Source of the DNA: Litoreibacter sp.
GTDB lineage: Bacteria > Pseudomonadota > Alphaproteobacteria > Rhodobacterales > Rhodobacteraceae
Assembly (NCBI GenBank): GCA_026710325.1
Contig: JAPORH010000147.1
Coordinates: forward strand, 1-36,040
Length of the DNA: 36,040 nt
Direction of reading: 5' to 3'
Below are positions 34,947 through 36,040 of this stretch, piece after piece. The stretch's first letter is position 1. Each line of letters starts with the position of its first letter. The notes below the pieces were generated by a model. That model was not told the DNA's origin, made no database searches, and saw only the letters and a list, made by a program, of their open reading frames with translations. A program made the translations under genes and the position numbers.

Positions 34947-35885
34947 ATGAGTTGGAACCCCGCCCTCGACCCGCATTGCCCGATTGGTGATGAGGTTGAC
35001 GCTATTGAAACAGTCATCGTCCCACGTGCCCGCGATCTCGGCGGGTTCGAGGTGCGCCGCGCCCTGCCTGCGCCCAAGCGGCAGATGGTTGGCCCTTTCA
35101 TTTTCTTTGATCAGATGGGCCCTGCGGAGTTTTTGCCGACCCGCGGCATGGATGTGCGTCCGCACCCTCATATTGGGCTGGCGACAATCAGCTACCTTTA
35201 CCGCGGGCGCATGCATCACCGCGACAGTCTTGGCACGGATGCCTGGATCGAGCCCGGCGCCGTGAACTGGATGGTGGCGGGCCACGGCATCACCCATTCG
35301 GAACGCACCGATGACGAAACCCAAACCGAGCCTATGCCGTTTTTCGGAATCCAAACCTGGGTCGCGCTGCCTAAAGATCATGAAGATCGCCCGGCCATGT
35401 TTGAGCATGCCCCAAAAGACACGCTGCCTTTCCTCGAAGGGGAAGGGAAAGAGGTGCGTTTGATATTGGGCGATGCCTACGGTGAAAGCGCGCCTGTTGA
35501 GACCGCGTCAGAGATGTTTTACGCCGATGCTGTCCTGCAGGCCGGTGCCGCAATTCCAATGCTCGAGAATCATGAGGATCGTGGCGTTTACGTTGTCTCG
35601 GGAAGCGTGGAGATCGCAGGCCAGTCCTTTGAGGCTGGGCAGATGATGGTCTTTAGACCAGGCGACAAAATCTCTGCAAAAGCAGGGCCGCAAGGCGCAC
35701 GCTTGATGCTTCTGGGCGGGGCCACGTTAGAGGGGCCGCGCTATATCTGGTGGAATTTTGTGGCCTCTTCGAAAGATCGGATTGATGCCGCGAAAGAGGC
35801 TTGGCGCGGTGAGGATTGGAAACATGGCCGCTTCCAATTGCCTCCGGGCGATGACGCCGAATTCATTCCTTTGCCACCGAAATAG
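34947..35885 (+). CDS. Pirin family protein
   Basis: Cupin-fold protein of 312 residues. The N-terminal cupin has the metal site seen in pirins: His73 and His75 (RPHPHIGL), His117 and Glu119 (THSERT). The C-terminal cupin (about 175-290) is less conserved and ends with WWNFV. Bacterial pirins such as YhhW can act as iron-dependent quercetin dioxygenases, while others bind partners; which applies here is unknown. The start at 34947 (MSWNPALDPHC) is chosen because AGGAG (34934-34938) is eight bases upstream; ATG 34941 is too close to that site and the frame further upstream has no homology. It sits between two tRNA genes, about 165 bases after tRNA-Val. Confidence 0.9.
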   Translation: MSWNPALDPHCPIGDEVDAIETVIVPRARDLGGFEVRRALPAPKRQMVGPFIFFDQMGPAEFLPTRGMDVRPHPHIGLATISYLYRGRMHHRDSLGTDAWIEPGAVNWMVAGHGITHSERTDDETQTEPMPFFGIQTWVALPKDHEDRPAMFEHAPKDTLPFLEGEGKEVRLILGDAYGESAPVETASEMFYADAVLQAGAAIPMLENHEDRGVYVVSGSVEIAGQSFEAGQMMVFRPGDKISAKAGPQGARLMLLGGATLEGPRYIWWNFVASSKDRIDAAKEAWRGEDWKHGRFQLPPGDDAEFIPLPPK

Positions 35886-35924
35886 CAACTTGCGAAAAAA
35901 CTGCCGCCGGGCCCCTGATCACGC

Positions 35925-35953
35925 TTGACGGGGCAGGCGCGGGGCCATAATAC
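35925..35953 (+). promoter_or_regulatory. Sigma-70 promoter of tRNA-Asp
   Basis: TTGACG (35925-35930) and TAATAC (35948-35953) are exactly 17 bases apart. Initiation near 35960 would put the tRNA about 27 bases into the transcript. This is the best promoter match in the window. Confidence 0.7.
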
Positions 35954-35986
35954 ACCCAAACATTCCGGCGACGGGATGCGCAATGG

Positions 35987-36040
35987 GCGGTTGTAGCTCA
36001 GTTGGTTAGAGTACCGGCCTGTCACGCCGGGGGTCGCGGG
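35987..36040 (+). tRNA. tRNA-Asp (anticodon GTC), cut by the window end
   Basis: The 5' part is complete: acceptor strand GCGGTTG, D arm GCTCAGTTGGTTAGAGT, anticodon stem CCGGC/GCCGG around CTGTCAC (anticodon GTC), and the start of the T arm. The 3' acceptor strand lies beyond the window. The sequence matches typical alphaproteobacterial tRNA-Asp. Confidence 0.94.

Overview
The window looks like chromosomal DNA of a marine alphaproteobacterium of the order Rhodobacterales (Roseobacter group). The evidence is the gene content and the protein signatures. RNase E carries a long acidic/basic insertion in its S1 domain. There is a DddP-type DMSP lyase with all metal ligands. A protein ends in a VPLPA-CTERM sorting tail. 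A GTTC-N7-GTTC LexA box of the alphaproteobacterial type precedes uvrA. The DNA is GC-rich and densely coded, with only one gene-free stretch over 300 bases (the rne leader). I see no prophage, insertion sequence, CRISPR array or plasmid functions; this is mostly core genome.

Layout. 1-2.06 kb: the 3' end of a DctB-like histidine kinase and a DctD-like response regulator whose AAA+ domain lacks the GAFTGA loop. 2.06-5.4 kb: a dispersed repeat, a structured leader of about 365 nt, and rne with a terminator. 5.5-8.0 kb: a divergent pair, a periplasmic M48/TPR protease (minus) and a PLP aminotransferase (plus). 8.1-13.1 kb: a periplasmic amidase, PBP1A (mrcA) and prfB, all plus strand. 13.1-16.5 kb (minus): an M23 peptidase, a bactofilin and a DHA2-type MFS exporter in a tight operon. 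16.6-17.9 kb (minus): a bcp peroxiredoxin overlapping a ferritin-like DUF455 gene. 18.0-22.4 kb: a giant AsmA/YhdP-like protein followed 4 nt later by queA. 22.5-28.1 kb: an MFS protein, a DUF924 protein, lpd behind an 18-bp palindrome, a VPLPA-CTERM surface protein and another MFS protein. 28.1-31.1 kb: an SOS-controlled uvrA, ending against a second copy of the dispersed repeat. 31.1-34.6 kb: an alpha/beta-hydrolase-OsmC fusion and dddP (minus), divergent from a DUF3445 protein. 34.7-36.04 kb: tRNA-Val, a pirin gene and the start of tRNA-Asp.

How the genes fit together. Several act on the cell envelope: the amidase and PBP1A cut and build peptidoglycan, the M23 peptidase-bactofilin pair probably localises wall remodelling, and the M48 protease and AsmA-like protein probably serve the outer membrane. 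A second theme is stress and repair (bcp, DUF455, OsmC fusion, pirin, uvrA). DddP marks the organism as able to cleave the algal osmolyte DMSP. The observations most worth following are the GAFTGA-less DctD, the rne leader with its tandem motif, the repeated KPKRKRR modules in RNase E, the lpd palindrome, the dispersed repeat pair and the dddP/DUF3445 arrangement. I did not find a clear, wholly new multi-gene system.
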